From: Chryseobacterium sp. R2A-55
GTDB lineage: Bacteria; Bacteroidota; Bacteroidia; Flavobacteriales; Weeksellaceae
NCBI RefSeq assembly: GCF_021401085.1
Contig: NZ_JACBFP010000001.1
Span: 535,787 to 599,786 of the forward strand
Direction: 5' to 3'
Length of the DNA: 64,000 nucleotides
The notes under the pieces: model-generated
The model's database searches: none
What the model saw: only the letters and a program-made list of their open reading frames with translations
Told to the model about the DNA's origin: nothing
In this document: positions 26,636 through 33,748 of the stretch, piece after piece
Layout of the letters: each line of letters opens with the position of its first letter
Position numbering within the stretch: position 1 is the stretch's first letter
Made by a program: the position numbers and the translations under genes

Positions 26636-27166
26636 AACCTTATTCCATTAGTAATTTAGCATACCCAGACTCATCTTAACCTTATTCCCTTATCGAAATG
26701 CTGGAATAAGGGAATAAGGTTCACTTTCGCTATGTTGACAGATGGTTACTAAGGGAATAAGGTTGAATTTCGCCATGCTAGTGGATGGTTACTAAGGAAA
26801 TAAGGTTTTGTGCGCTTTCTGAATGCGTTTAGTTACTAACGGAATAAGGTCGATTCTTGCATCGCCACTCACTAAAAGGAAAAAGATTGACTTTCACTTT
26901 GCTAATGGATGGTTACTAAGGAAATAAGGTTTTGTGCGCTTTCTGAATGCGTTTAGTTACTAACGGAATAAGGTCGATTCTTGCATCGCCACATACTAAA
27001 AGGAAAAAGGTTGACTTTCACTTTGCTAATGGATGGTTACTAAGGGAATAAGGTTGACATTACCAATGCTGGTGGAAGGTTGACGAATTTCCCAAAAACC
27101 AAAAACCTTATTCCCTTAGTAATTTCGCAGACCCAGATGTATTTCAACCTTATTCCCTTATCAAAA
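26636..27166. repeat. Inverted 63-bp elements bracketing an array of GTTACTAAGGGAATAAGG cores
   Basis: Copies at 26636-26698 and 27104-27166 run in the same direction, each holding AACCTTATTCC(C)..TTAGTAA near the left and AACCTTATTCCCTTATC near the right. Between them the same core occurs in the opposite direction several times (GGTTACTAAGGGAATAAGG at ~26735 and ~27035, variants at ~26787, ~26911). The unit behaves like a REP/BIME element. Confidence 0.85.
26783..27054. repeat. 124-bp tandem repeat, two full copies and a partial third
   Basis: The starts GGATGGTTACTAAGG occur at 26783, 26907 and 27031, exactly 124 bases apart. The first two units differ at only a few positions (for example CACTCACT versus CACATACT); the third stops after ~24 bases. 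Near identity suggests recent duplication. Confidence 0.9.
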
Positions 27167-27240
27167 CCTTAAAAGGTTGCGGAATGTTTTGTTTTACACA
27201 GGTGTATATTCGCCCAACGCACTAGAGCTTCCCATTAAGA

Positions 27241-27268
27241 AAAACACCCAGGAATTCTCCGGGGTGTT
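27241..27268 (-). terminator. Terminator after the T9SS type A protein gene
   Basis: AACACCC ... GGGGTGTT stem with inner GGA/TCC pairs, followed by a T-rich run on the minus strand, 24 bases past the stop at 27293. Confidence 0.75.
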
Positions 27269-27292
27269 CGCATAATCTATCAAATAGAAAGT

Positions 27293-28048
27293 CTAGTTCT
27301 TGATCATTTTCTGGTAAGAAGTATTACCTGATTTATCTTTCACTTCCACAAAGTAAATACCCGGCTGAAGTTTAGAAATAGCCACCTGACCATTCACCAT
27401 TGCAGCTTCTGAAATCACAATCTTACCAGACTGATCCAAAATGGTAACCGATTTGATTTGTTCCCCGTTCTTAAAGTTAATCACATCTTTGGCAGGTACT
27501 GGAAAAATACTAAACGATTTTTCCACATTTCCTGATTCTCCCACTGCCAAAATAGGACTCATGACCAACGTGGCATAACCCCGGTTGTTGCTGGTGTGTT
27601 GGGCAAGGGTCAAAGTACTTCCTTTTGCGTAGAAAATTTCCAATATTCCAGCGGCATTAGGCACCAACACATCGCCGGGACCGCCTGCAAGCGTTCTTTT
27701 GGCAACCACAGTTCTCACTGAACCAGTCACCACGTCAGACATGATTGTCCAATCCTGTTGGGCATCTGCTACCGGCGTCACCCCAACTCCCTGAAAGGTA
27801 TAATCTCTGCTCGCTGAAGAGTTGTAGATAAATCCATCAGCACCCAGCGCCATTCCATCTGCGCCCGCACCTATCCCCATAAAACTGCCGCTTGCACCAT
27901 TGAGTGTGAGCGTTAGGAATGTAGGATCTGTGTCAATCTTTACGGTCATTCCGGTGGTTCCCAATGAAACCGTTCCAGAAGAAAATTGGCCCTTAAGCGA
28001 GATGGCAACCATCAGGACCGCTCCAAGAAATAAAGTTTTCAATTTCAT
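27293..28048 (-). CDS. T9SS type A sorting-domain secreted protein
   Basis: 251-aa secreted protein from the ATG at 28048 (MKLKTLFLGAVLMVAISLKG, signal peptide). The central ~150 residues are beta-rich with no family I recognise. The last ~75 residues (FSIFPVPAKDVINFKNGE, VTILDQSGKIV, LQPGIYFVEVKD, SYQKMIKN) are a type A T9SS sorting domain, cleaved and anchored at the surface by the sortase PorU in other species. It is the last gene of the apparent Crp-linked module and one base after the ankyrin gene (stop of that gene at 28050). Confidence 0.85.
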   Translation of the reverse strand: MKLKTLFLGAVLMVAISLKGQFSSGTVSLGTTGMTVKIDTDPTFLTLTLNGASGSFMGIGAGADGMALGADGFIYNSSASRDYTFQGVGVTPVADAQQDWTIMSDVVTGSVRTVVAKRTLAGGPGDVLVPNAAGILEIFYAKGSTLTLAQHTSNNRGYATLVMSPILAVGESGNVEKSFSIFPVPAKDVINFKNGEQIKSVTILDQSGKIVISEAAMVNGQVAISKLQPGIYFVEVKDKSGNTSYQKMIKN

Positions 28049-28049
28049 A

Positions 28050-28571
28050 TTAATAAATTTTAAATAGGTTGATGATATTTTCTTTTTGTGATTGGATGGC
28101 GTATTCAAAAGCCGTCATTCCCAATTGATCTTTGTGATTTTTATCTGCCTTGGCTTGCAGCAAAGTTTTGGTCAGCGATTCATTTCCACGCTTTACGGCC
28201 CAGATCAATGGAGTGGTTCCGTTGGCATCTGCGATGTTGGGATCAGCACCGTGCTTCAGCAGAAGCTTTAGCAAGTCTTGGTTGAAATTAATGCATATCG
28301 CGGCCAGTGCCGTGCCTTCATCACTTAAATAATTGACGTCTGCCCCATTATCCATTAAAAATCGGGCAACCTCGGAATTGCCGCGGTAACACGCTAAAAT
28401 TAACGGCGAAAAAGACATCGCATCCACTGAATTGATGACCTTGGGATCTTGCTGAAAAAGTGTATTCATTTCTTCCACAGTTCCAGTTCTGGCAATCTCA
28501 AATACGGTTTTCTGCTGTGCGAAAATCAGTGTGGTAAAAACCAAGCAAAAAAGTAGTGCAAACGTCTTCAT
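28050..28571 (-). CDS. Exported ankyrin-repeat protein
   Basis: 173-aa protein with signal peptide 1-18 (ending IFAQ) and four to five ankyrin repeats: SFSPLILACYRGNSEVARFL, NGADVNYLSDEGTALAAICI, HGADPNIADANGTTPLIWAV and LGMTAFEYAIQSQ. Ankyrin repeats bind other proteins; a periplasmic partner is implied. It overlaps by one base the end of the YceI gene upstream, so they are translationally coupled. In other bacteria periplasmic ankyrin proteins accompany catalases and haem proteins, which fits its neighbours here. Confidence 0.88.
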   Translation of the reverse strand: MKTFALLFCLVFTTLIFAQQKTVFEIARTGTVEEMNTLFQQDPKVINSVDAMSFSPLILACYRGNSEVARFLMDNGADVNYLSDEGTALAAICINFNQDLLKLLLKHGADPNIADANGTTPLIWAVKRGNESLTKTLLQAKADKNHKDQLGMTAFEYAIQSQKENIINLFKIY

Positions 28572-29116
28572 TATTGTTTAGCGAGTTCAAATTGATAATC
28601 CACATTGACTTGCTCAGCGATTTTTCTCATGACCATTTTCGGTATTTTCACCTGATAATCAGCCGGTCTTGCAATAAATTTTCCGGAAATAATGATTTTT
28701 CCATCTTTGGTGAAAATAGAAGCCACTGACGTTACATTCCTATCGGCTCCATGAAAATGGTGCACACCGCTGATGGTATAGCTTTTTGGCGTCGCCGACA
28801 AATCTTCTTTATTGAAATTTAAAATCTTTCCCACAAAGGTGGTCTTCGGGAATTTTGCCGATTCGGCGTAATTCTCATTAAAATGTTCTTCCATTAAAGC
28901 CACTTTGAACCGGAAATCCTTTACCGTGGAAATCACCGCCAGATCACCGCTGTCGGAATTCAAGACCGCTACTGTGGATCCATGTTTGGCGTCCACGTCT
29001 TCAAAAAGAGGAACATTCGCTTCAAAATGCACCGTCCCGGACTTAGTCAGATATTTCTGCGAAAAAGCAGAACCTGCCATCAAAATGCACAATAGGGTGA
29101 TGATTTTCTGTTTCAT
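28571..29116 (-). CDS. YceI family periplasmic protein
   Basis: 181-aa protein with signal peptide 1-19 (ending SAFSQ) and a lipocalin-like YceI fold (GTVHFEANVPLFEDVDAKH, VALMEEHFNENYAESAKFP, SYTISGVHHFHGADRNVT). YceI proteins bind polyisoprenoid lipids, commonly an octaprenyl quinone-like molecule, in the periplasm. The position right after a c-type haem lipoprotein suggests electron-transfer or lipid-carrier work, but this is inference. The start ATG at 29116 follows the haem gene by 31 bases. Confidence 0.9.
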   Translation of the reverse strand: MKQKIITLLCILMAGSAFSQKYLTKSGTVHFEANVPLFEDVDAKHGSTVAVLNSDSGDLAVISTVKDFRFKVALMEEHFNENYAESAKFPKTTFVGKILNFNKEDLSATPKSYTISGVHHFHGADRNVTSVASIFTKDGKIIISGKFIARPADYQVKIPKMVMRKIAEQVNVDYQFELAKQ

Positions 29117-29147
29117 TTTATTGCTCTTTTATCATGTTTTTTTATCG

Positions 29148-29504
29148 CTACTGTTCCAGGAGGCCATCTGCTTTCCACTTTTTCAGGATATCGATATTGG
29201 TTGTGGACAAACTTCCTCCCTGAGGCATTTTCCCAGGATCTCCGGCAGGTTTTTGAACCCGATCCAAAATATTGTCAATGGCATTTTTCACCAGGCTGTA
29301 ATCGGTGAGCGGGTAGAAATTTGCAGCACCCACCGCAGAATGGCAAGTTACACAGTTGCTTATTATGATTTGTTTCACATCCTGATTATAGGTGACTTTC
29401 GGTGGGATGACCACCTTTGGTGAGATTTCATCATAAGTCCTCGTGTCACAGCTGGTCACTGAAAAAATGATGGTAACGAATATTATTTTTACGGCATTTC
29501 TCAT
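29148..29504 (-). CDS. c-type cytochrome-like lipoprotein
   Basis: 118-aa lipoprotein. The signal ends at Cys19 (IIFSVTSC). A single haem motif CVTCH occurs at residues 51-55 with a likely distal Met at position 93 in PGKMPQGG, and LKKWKADGLLEQ closes the fold. This is a small monohaem cytochrome c domain, presumably on the periplasmic face of a membrane. It lies between the DUF5777 barrel gene and YceI and is probably in one operon with them, downstream of the Crp-type operator at 30497-30512. Confidence 0.88.
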   Translation of the reverse strand: MRNAVKIIFVTIIFSVTSCDTRTYDEISPKVVIPPKVTYNQDVKQIIISNCVTCHSAVGAANFYPLTDYSLVKNAIDNILDRVQKPAGDPGKMPQGGSLSTTNIDILKKWKADGLLEQ

Positions 29505-29521
29505 TTTACTAGCAAAGTTTT

Positions 29522-30370
29522 TTAGAAGACCCTATAGAGATTAAACCCAAAAAAGAAATGTCCTTTAGCCCAATCACCTGTCGCATTGGTGAGGTATCCT
29601 GTTTCCGTATTGGGTTGTGAATTAGTAAAAACCAGTTGAAATACATGACCTCCCGTATCGATATCCATTCCTACCGACAGCGGATTTTTATAGAATTTTT
29701 TGTCATCAAAATTCAGAAAATATTCTGCATTCAGGGAAATTCTCCTGGAAACTTTGTACCTGCCACCAATTCCCGTAGAAAACAGATTTTTATTCTCAAT
29801 CACCGGATCAATAAGGTTTTTATGCACAAAACTCGGCGAAAGCTGCAAGCTGAAATTCTCGGAGAACCTCCGCGAAATAAGCAATTGCGAAAAATAGGCA
29901 AGCCGGTCGTTAAAACGAAGGTCAGGATACTGATCGGTGCTGAGTTCTGAATTAATGGCGCCCACGTGGTATCCCACCACATCAAAAGGCGAGTTCCCCA
30001 GTTGTTTCAGAATCCGGTACTTCACCCCAAACTCAAAGGTTTTTTGATAAGTATGCCGCGAGGCGCTGAACGAGATCCCATCTGTCAAACCATAAACCAC
30101 ACCCAACTTCGTGGTGGCATGATCTAACCCGAAAAAATTTTTGAATCCTTCGCTCACGTCACCGAAACGGTGAGAAATATCAAGATAAAACTCTTTCCTG
30201 GAAGGCATTTTGGTGGACTGACCGGTCACGATTTGCAGCGCTTTGAAACTTGGCTGGTAAATTTCAGCGGCTTTGACGGTATCAATCTCTTTTAACAGGT
30301 CATTGTTCTGCGCCGTCAAAAAATGACCGAAGCAAAAAGAAAAAAACAAGATGCTGCTTTTGAAAATCAT
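29522..30370 (-). CDS. DUF5777 family outer-membrane beta-barrel protein
   Basis: 282-aa protein with a signal peptide (1-20, ending LTAQ) and about ten amphipathic beta strands typical of a small outer-membrane barrel (KEFYLDISHRFGDV, GISFSASRHTYQKTF, FEFGVKYRILKQL, SLNAEYFLNFDD, GHFFFGFNLYRVF with a final Phe). The C-terminal Phe is the usual BAM signal. DUF5777 barrels occur in Bacteroidota next to cytochrome lipoproteins and YceI, as here. Substrate is unknown. The leader carries a CRP-like operator and a -7 box. Confidence 0.85.
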   Translation of the reverse strand: MIFKSSILFFSFCFGHFLTAQNNDLLKEIDTVKAAEIYQPSFKALQIVTGQSTKMPSRKEFYLDISHRFGDVSEGFKNFFGLDHATTKLGVVYGLTDGISFSASRHTYQKTFEFGVKYRILKQLGNSPFDVVGYHVGAINSELSTDQYPDLRFNDRLAYFSQLLISRRFSENFSLQLSPSFVHKNLIDPVIENKNLFSTGIGGRYKVSRRISLNAEYFLNFDDKKFYKNPLSVGMDIDTGGHVFQLVFTNSQPNTETGYLTNATGDWAKGHFFFGFNLYRVF

Positions 30371-30467
30371 AAGTTGTGACTTTTATAAAACCACCATCAT
30401 TAACGGAAAGAAGAACATTACGTCATTTCCTCCTTCAAAAACCGGGTGATTTACGCATGTGGCGAAT

Positions 30468-30475
30468 CAAAAATA
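30468..30475 (-). promoter_or_regulatory. -7 element of the DUF5777 operon
   Basis: TATTTTTG on the minus strand, a full TAnnTTTG match, without a TTTG at -33. The upstream edge is 21 bases below the CRP-like operator, so the operator's centre falls near -41 from the predicted start (~30463). Confidence 0.6.
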
Positions 30476-30496
30476 ACATCTTGGAACCAAATAACC

Positions 30497-30512
30497 GGTG
30501 ACTAAAGTCACA
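30497..30512. promoter_or_regulatory. CRP-type operator upstream of the export module
   Basis: On the minus strand TGTGACTTTAGTCACC matches the classic TGTGA-N6-TCACA CRP site except the last base; the inner GTGAC/GTCAC arms are a perfect inverted repeat. It overlaps the stop codon of the Crp-family gene and precedes the DUF5777 gene by 127 bases. Placement near -41 is that of a class II activator site. A lone TGTGACTTTT occurs near the DUF5777 ATG (about 30374). Confidence 0.65.
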
Positions 30513-31140
30513 ACCTCCTGAATTTGATCACAGAAGACGTTTGGGTAATGACGCCCTCATTCTCAAATTTTTTCAGGATTCTGCTTACCACTTCCCGGGC
30601 GGTACCCACATCATTTGCAATTTCCTTATGCGAAATTCTCAGTTCATCTTTTGCCAAAAGAGTCATCCTGTTGTTCAGATATTCCAGAATTCTTTTGTCG
30701 AGCCGGTGAAAAATGGCCTGGTTCAGCATTTCAATCAGGGCACTGTATCTTAGTTCATACTGCCGGTAAAAGAAATGGTTGAATTCCGGATATTGATTCA
30801 GCCATTTTCGAACCGAAGTCACAGGTAATAAGATAATTTCCGACGCCTCCTCGGAAACCGCAAAGACCTTGCTTTGCTGATCATCGAAAATACTTGAAAA
30901 AGTCATAATGCAGCTTTGTCCTGCACGCACATAATAATAAAGAAACTCCTTCTCATCAACGAGTCCGTAAACTTTAATGAGTCCGCTTGCCACAATCGGA
31001 ATATACTTCACATTTTGCCCCACCCGCATGAGTTCAGTCTTGGCATCGACTGACTTCTGCACAGCATGAATTCCGAATTCTGATAAGAAATCAGCTCCTA
31101 TGAATGCAAGCTTCTCAGAAATTTGTGCAAAACCGTCCAT
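30508..31140 (-). CDS. Crp/Fnr family transcriptional regulator
   Basis: 210-aa regulator. An N-terminal cyclic-nucleotide-type sensor (residues ~30-135, GLIKVYGLVDEKEFLYYYVRAGQ) precedes a C-terminal winged HTH with ISHKEIANDVGTAREVVSRILKKFE, the family recognition helix. There is no N-terminal Cys cluster, so it is not an oxygen-sensing Fnr. The predicted operator overlapping its own stop codon, and the operon downstream, imply that it activates the DUF5777-cytochrome-YceI-ankyrin module. The signal it senses is not known. Confidence 0.92.
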   Translation of the reverse strand: MDGFAQISEKLAFIGADFLSEFGIHAVQKSVDAKTELMRVGQNVKYIPIVASGLIKVYGLVDEKEFLYYYVRAGQSCIMTFSSIFDDQQSKVFAVSEEASEIILLPVTSVRKWLNQYPEFNHFFYRQYELRYSALIEMLNQAIFHRLDKRILEYLNNRMTLLAKDELRISHKEIANDVGTAREVVSRILKKFENEGVITQTSSVIKFRRL

Positions 31141-31558
31141 ATAATTTTCCTGTAAAAATAAGAATTTTATAAATACAATAAAATACTGTTAAAGCAAACT
31201 AAATATTCGGACAAATTCAGCAACATTTTATCCAAATCATTGAAATAATCCAAAAAATCAATTTTGAAGAATCCAATCTGCTGTTGATGCCTATTCCGAT
31301 GATAAATTCACATGGGAACTTAGTTTCCGGAAATTCAGGGCATATCGTAAACACCGGCTCAGCGTAACACTATTCCCTGATCCGAATTTTGCAGCATGAA
31401 CGGGAATGAGGAAATTAGGGTGATTCTTGCGCTGCCACTTTGTTACTTGCGGAACAGGATGCGTTTTCATCCTAATTCCTGGGCGGCGTATCCTTTAAAG
31501 AAGCCGACCTCGCGTTCCTCCATATGACCTTTTTCCCTAAATTTGCAAAAAATTACGC
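31141..31558. other. Intergenic region with degenerate repeat, no gene seen
   Basis: 418 bases between the divergent crp-like and lplA genes. Neither strand has a credible ORF. A sequence at ~31390-31480 (GATTCTTGCGCTGCCAC near 31420) resembles the 124-bp repeat at 26.8 kb. TAAATTTG at 31538-31545 is a likely lplA -7 box with a short leader. Confidence 0.6.
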
Positions 31559-32542
31559 ATGCTGATAATAGATTCCCCTTCAAACAACGCCTATTTCAAT
31601 ATCGCTTCCGAAGAATATTTGCTCAGCAGATTCCCAACCGAAGAGATCTTTTTGCTGTATGTGAACGCGCCTTCCATCATAGTCGGGAAATTCCAGAATA
31701 CCCTCGCCGAAATCAATCTGGATTACGTGAAGGAAAAAGACATCAAAGTGGTGCGCAGAATGTCTGGAGGCGGTGCCGTGTATCATGATTTGGGGAATCT
31801 GAACTTCTCTTTCCACAAAGTGCTGGGTGATGATGATTTCGGAGATTTCAGACAATTTACCCAACCCGTGCTGAACGTGCTCAACCGGCTCGGCGTTCCG
31901 GCCGTTTTGAAAGGCAGAAACGACCTGCTCGTGGAGGATAAAAAATTCAGCGGCAATGCGAAACTCGCCCGAAAAGGGAAAATGATCCAACACGGAACCA
32001 TCCTTCTGAATTCAGAAATGGAAGTTTTGGCCGAAGCTCTGATCCCCAATCCCCTGAAATTCATCGATAAAGCCACCAAATCCAACCGATCGAGGGTAAC
32101 CAACCTCATCAACTACCTGCCAGAAACGACCTCCACAGAAGATCTGAAAAATTACCTGACTGCAGAAATCCACCAAAACAATCCGGGTTCTGAACGATAT
32201 ACCCTCACCGAAGAAGACATCGTGGAAATCGAAAAACTGGCAGCGGAAAAATACCAAACCTGGGAATGGAATTTCGGATTCTCACCCAACTACAATTTCC
32301 AGAAAGCCATTAAGATTCCTGCCGGATACATCGAAGTACACCTGGATGTGCACAAGGGATTCATCGAGAAGGCAAAAATCTATGGCGACTTCTTTGCCGA
32401 AAAAGCCTTGGAAGAACTGGAATCCAAACTGATCGGCCAAAAACACGAAATCGAAGACCTGAGAAACCTCCTCTCCACCATGGACCTCACCGGATATTTC
32501 GGGAAGGTGACTGTGGATGAAGTGATAGAGGTGTTTAAGTAG
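31559..32542 (+). CDS. lplA: Lipoate--protein ligase
   Basis: Attaches free lipoate to E2 or GcvH proteins using ATP. The 327-aa protein has the LplA hallmarks RRMSGGGAVYHDLGNLNFSF (lipoyl-AMP binding), KFSGNAKLARKGKMIQHGT and the C-terminal LplA-C domain (SPNYNFQKAIKIPAGYIEVHLD). Length is typical of the two-domain ligase. It is monocistronic. The region after its stop carries a repeat copy and a dead glycosyltransferase. Confidence 0.95.
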   Translation: MLIIDSPSNNAYFNIASEEYLLSRFPTEEIFLLYVNAPSIIVGKFQNTLAEINLDYVKEKDIKVVRRMSGGGAVYHDLGNLNFSFHKVLGDDDFGDFRQFTQPVLNVLNRLGVPAVLKGRNDLLVEDKKFSGNAKLARKGKMIQHGTILLNSEMEVLAEALIPNPLKFIDKATKSNRSRVTNLINYLPETTSTEDLKNYLTAEIHQNNPGSERYTLTEEDIVEIEKLAAEKYQTWEWNFGFSPNYNFQKAIKIPAGYIEVHLDVHKGFIEKAKIYGDFFAEKALEELESKLIGQKHEIEDLRNLLSTMDLTGYFGKVTVDEVIEVFK

Positions 32543-32899
32543 CTTTCGGCAATCCGTCCGGAAAACGATCGTCATAGAAATCCGCCGAAACCGTGTTAAT
32601 TCAATTCAGGAAGCTTTGCATCATTGCGCTGTCAAATTGCTGCACAGTGAATGGACGACTGACCTTTTTAAAGACGTTTTTCTTAACTTGCAAAGGATCC
32701 GCGAAGAGACCTTATTTCCTTAGTAATCTGACCGCCAAAGATTCAACTTAACTTTATCCCCTTGTCGAAGTTTTGTGCAATGAATGGAAATAAAGCCCAA
32801 GACTGTCAACTCATTTTTTTCACAGTGGTAAAAAGCTCAACCGTTTGTTCACTACCTCTGACTTTGCTGCAATCACAAAATAATTGTAAAAAACAGCCC
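32543..32899. other. Intergenic region with one dispersed repeat copy, no gene seen
   Basis: 357 bases after lplA. No supported ORF. It holds a degenerate copy of the 63-bp element at 32708-32769; the remainder shows nothing recognisable. Confidence 0.6.
32708..32769. repeat. Third copy of the 63-bp intergenic element
   Basis: CCTTAT, TTAGTAATCTG, then TCAACTTAACTTTATCCC align with the two copies at 26636 and 27104, in the same orientation and near the same length. Confidence 0.7.
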
Positions 32900-33244
32900 T
32901 TACTTGCCAAAACTTCTGTATTCCTCCAACAGTGCTTGCCAGACATTTTACTGGGCGAATTTGTCAGCGATTTCCGGACGCGCATGCCGCTGAAGTTCCT
33001 TCCAGATTTCACCATCCATCATCTTTACCATGGCAACTTTCAGCTGTTCCACATCTTTTGGTGGAATGATCAGACCGTTTTTTCCGTCGGTAACGATTTC
33101 ACTGCAGCCATTGATATTGATGACAATGGAAGGAAGTCCCATGGCACCTGCCTGCAAAACCATTTTCGGGAAACCTTCGCGGTAGCTCGGGAAAACCAGA
33201 GCATTACATACTAAAACACCTCGATATCTCCAGTCGCATTTCAT
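32900..33244 (-). pseudogene. C-terminal fragment of a GT4 glycosyltransferase
   Basis: The reading has only the last ~110 residues of a GT4 glycosyltransferase: ALVFPSYREGFPKMVLQAG, LPSIVININGCSEIV, DGKNGLIIPPKD. It matches closely the C-terminal part of the complete GT4 gene at 59920-61131. A TAA at 32948-32950 interrupts it after DKFAQ, yet the same frame then continues NVWQALLEEYRSFGK before a second stop at 32900-32902, parallel to VVWKALLEEYR in the intact gene. The N-terminal two-thirds, including the acceptor-binding domain, is missing, so it is a dead remnant. Confidence 0.85.
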
Positions 33245-33475
33245 GTTTTCTCAGTTGCACAAGGCTGCCATTTTATACTTGTGGATGGGCTTTTCTCTAT
33301 CAATTCCCCGACAGGGTTTTTTATGGCACTTTCAATTCACCGCTTTATCCGACCAACCAATGAGACAGGATTCAAATATTGGCATTGATATTGAATTGTT
33401 TTCCGTAGCGACTCGCCTTTGCGCCCGCCAGTATCCGCAGTGGAAGTAAGATACCCATCCCACAAATCCTTAAGT

Positions 33476-33730
33476 TTATTTTTCAGCCAGTTTTTGTTCA
33501 ATCACCGCTAATGCAGATTTCACGTCACGCATTTTCTCCATGGATTCGTTATCGATTTCAATATCAAAAACTTCTTCCACATCCAGAATCACGTCAACCA
33601 GATTGGCCGAATTGATATTTAAGTCATTGATGAAATCCGTGTCTTCTGTCAATTGTTCTAAAGCCGGCGCATCTTTAACGTAAGGTTTTACAATCTCGGC
33701 CAGTTTTGCAAGATTTGCTTCTCTGTTCAT
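33476..33730 (-). CDS. Acyl carrier protein of the type III PKS operon
   Basis: 84-aa acidic four-helix ACP. The predicted phosphopantetheine Ser is Ser41 in NINSANLVDV, so the usual DSL motif is replaced by NSA, as in other Bacteroidota secondary-metabolism ACPs. The following VILDVEEVFDIEID helix is typical. It is the last gene of a seven-gene minus-strand operon and lies 18 bases after the ketosynthase. A separate housekeeping ACP is expected elsewhere in the genome, so this one is probably dedicated to the pathway. Confidence 0.9.
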   Translation of the reverse strand: MNREANLAKLAEIVKPYVKDAPALEQLTEDTDFINDLNINSANLVDVILDVEEVFDIEIDNESMEKMRDVKSALAVIEQKLAEK

Positions 33731-33748
33731 AAGGGTCAGATAAAATAT

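Larger units (their letters stand above)
26428..27292. other. Repeat-rich intergenic region between convergent genes
   Basis: 865 bases between the convergent phosphorylase and T9SS-substrate genes, with no credible ORF. The first ~205 bases hold nothing recognisable. The rest carries inverted 63-bp ends, a 124-bp tandem array and a terminator, listed separately. Confidence 0.8.

Noticed and set aside
26783..27054. Regular repeats considered as a CRISPR array
   Set aside because: The period is 124 bases and the sequence between the short cores is itself repeated, so there are no unique spacers; no cas genes are near.
33243..33449. Plus-strand frame with IGIDIELF, like the phosphopantetheinyl transferase motif GIDIE
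   Set aside because: A PPTase beside an ACP operon would make sense, but only five residues match and the rest has no PPTase features, so chance is more likely.
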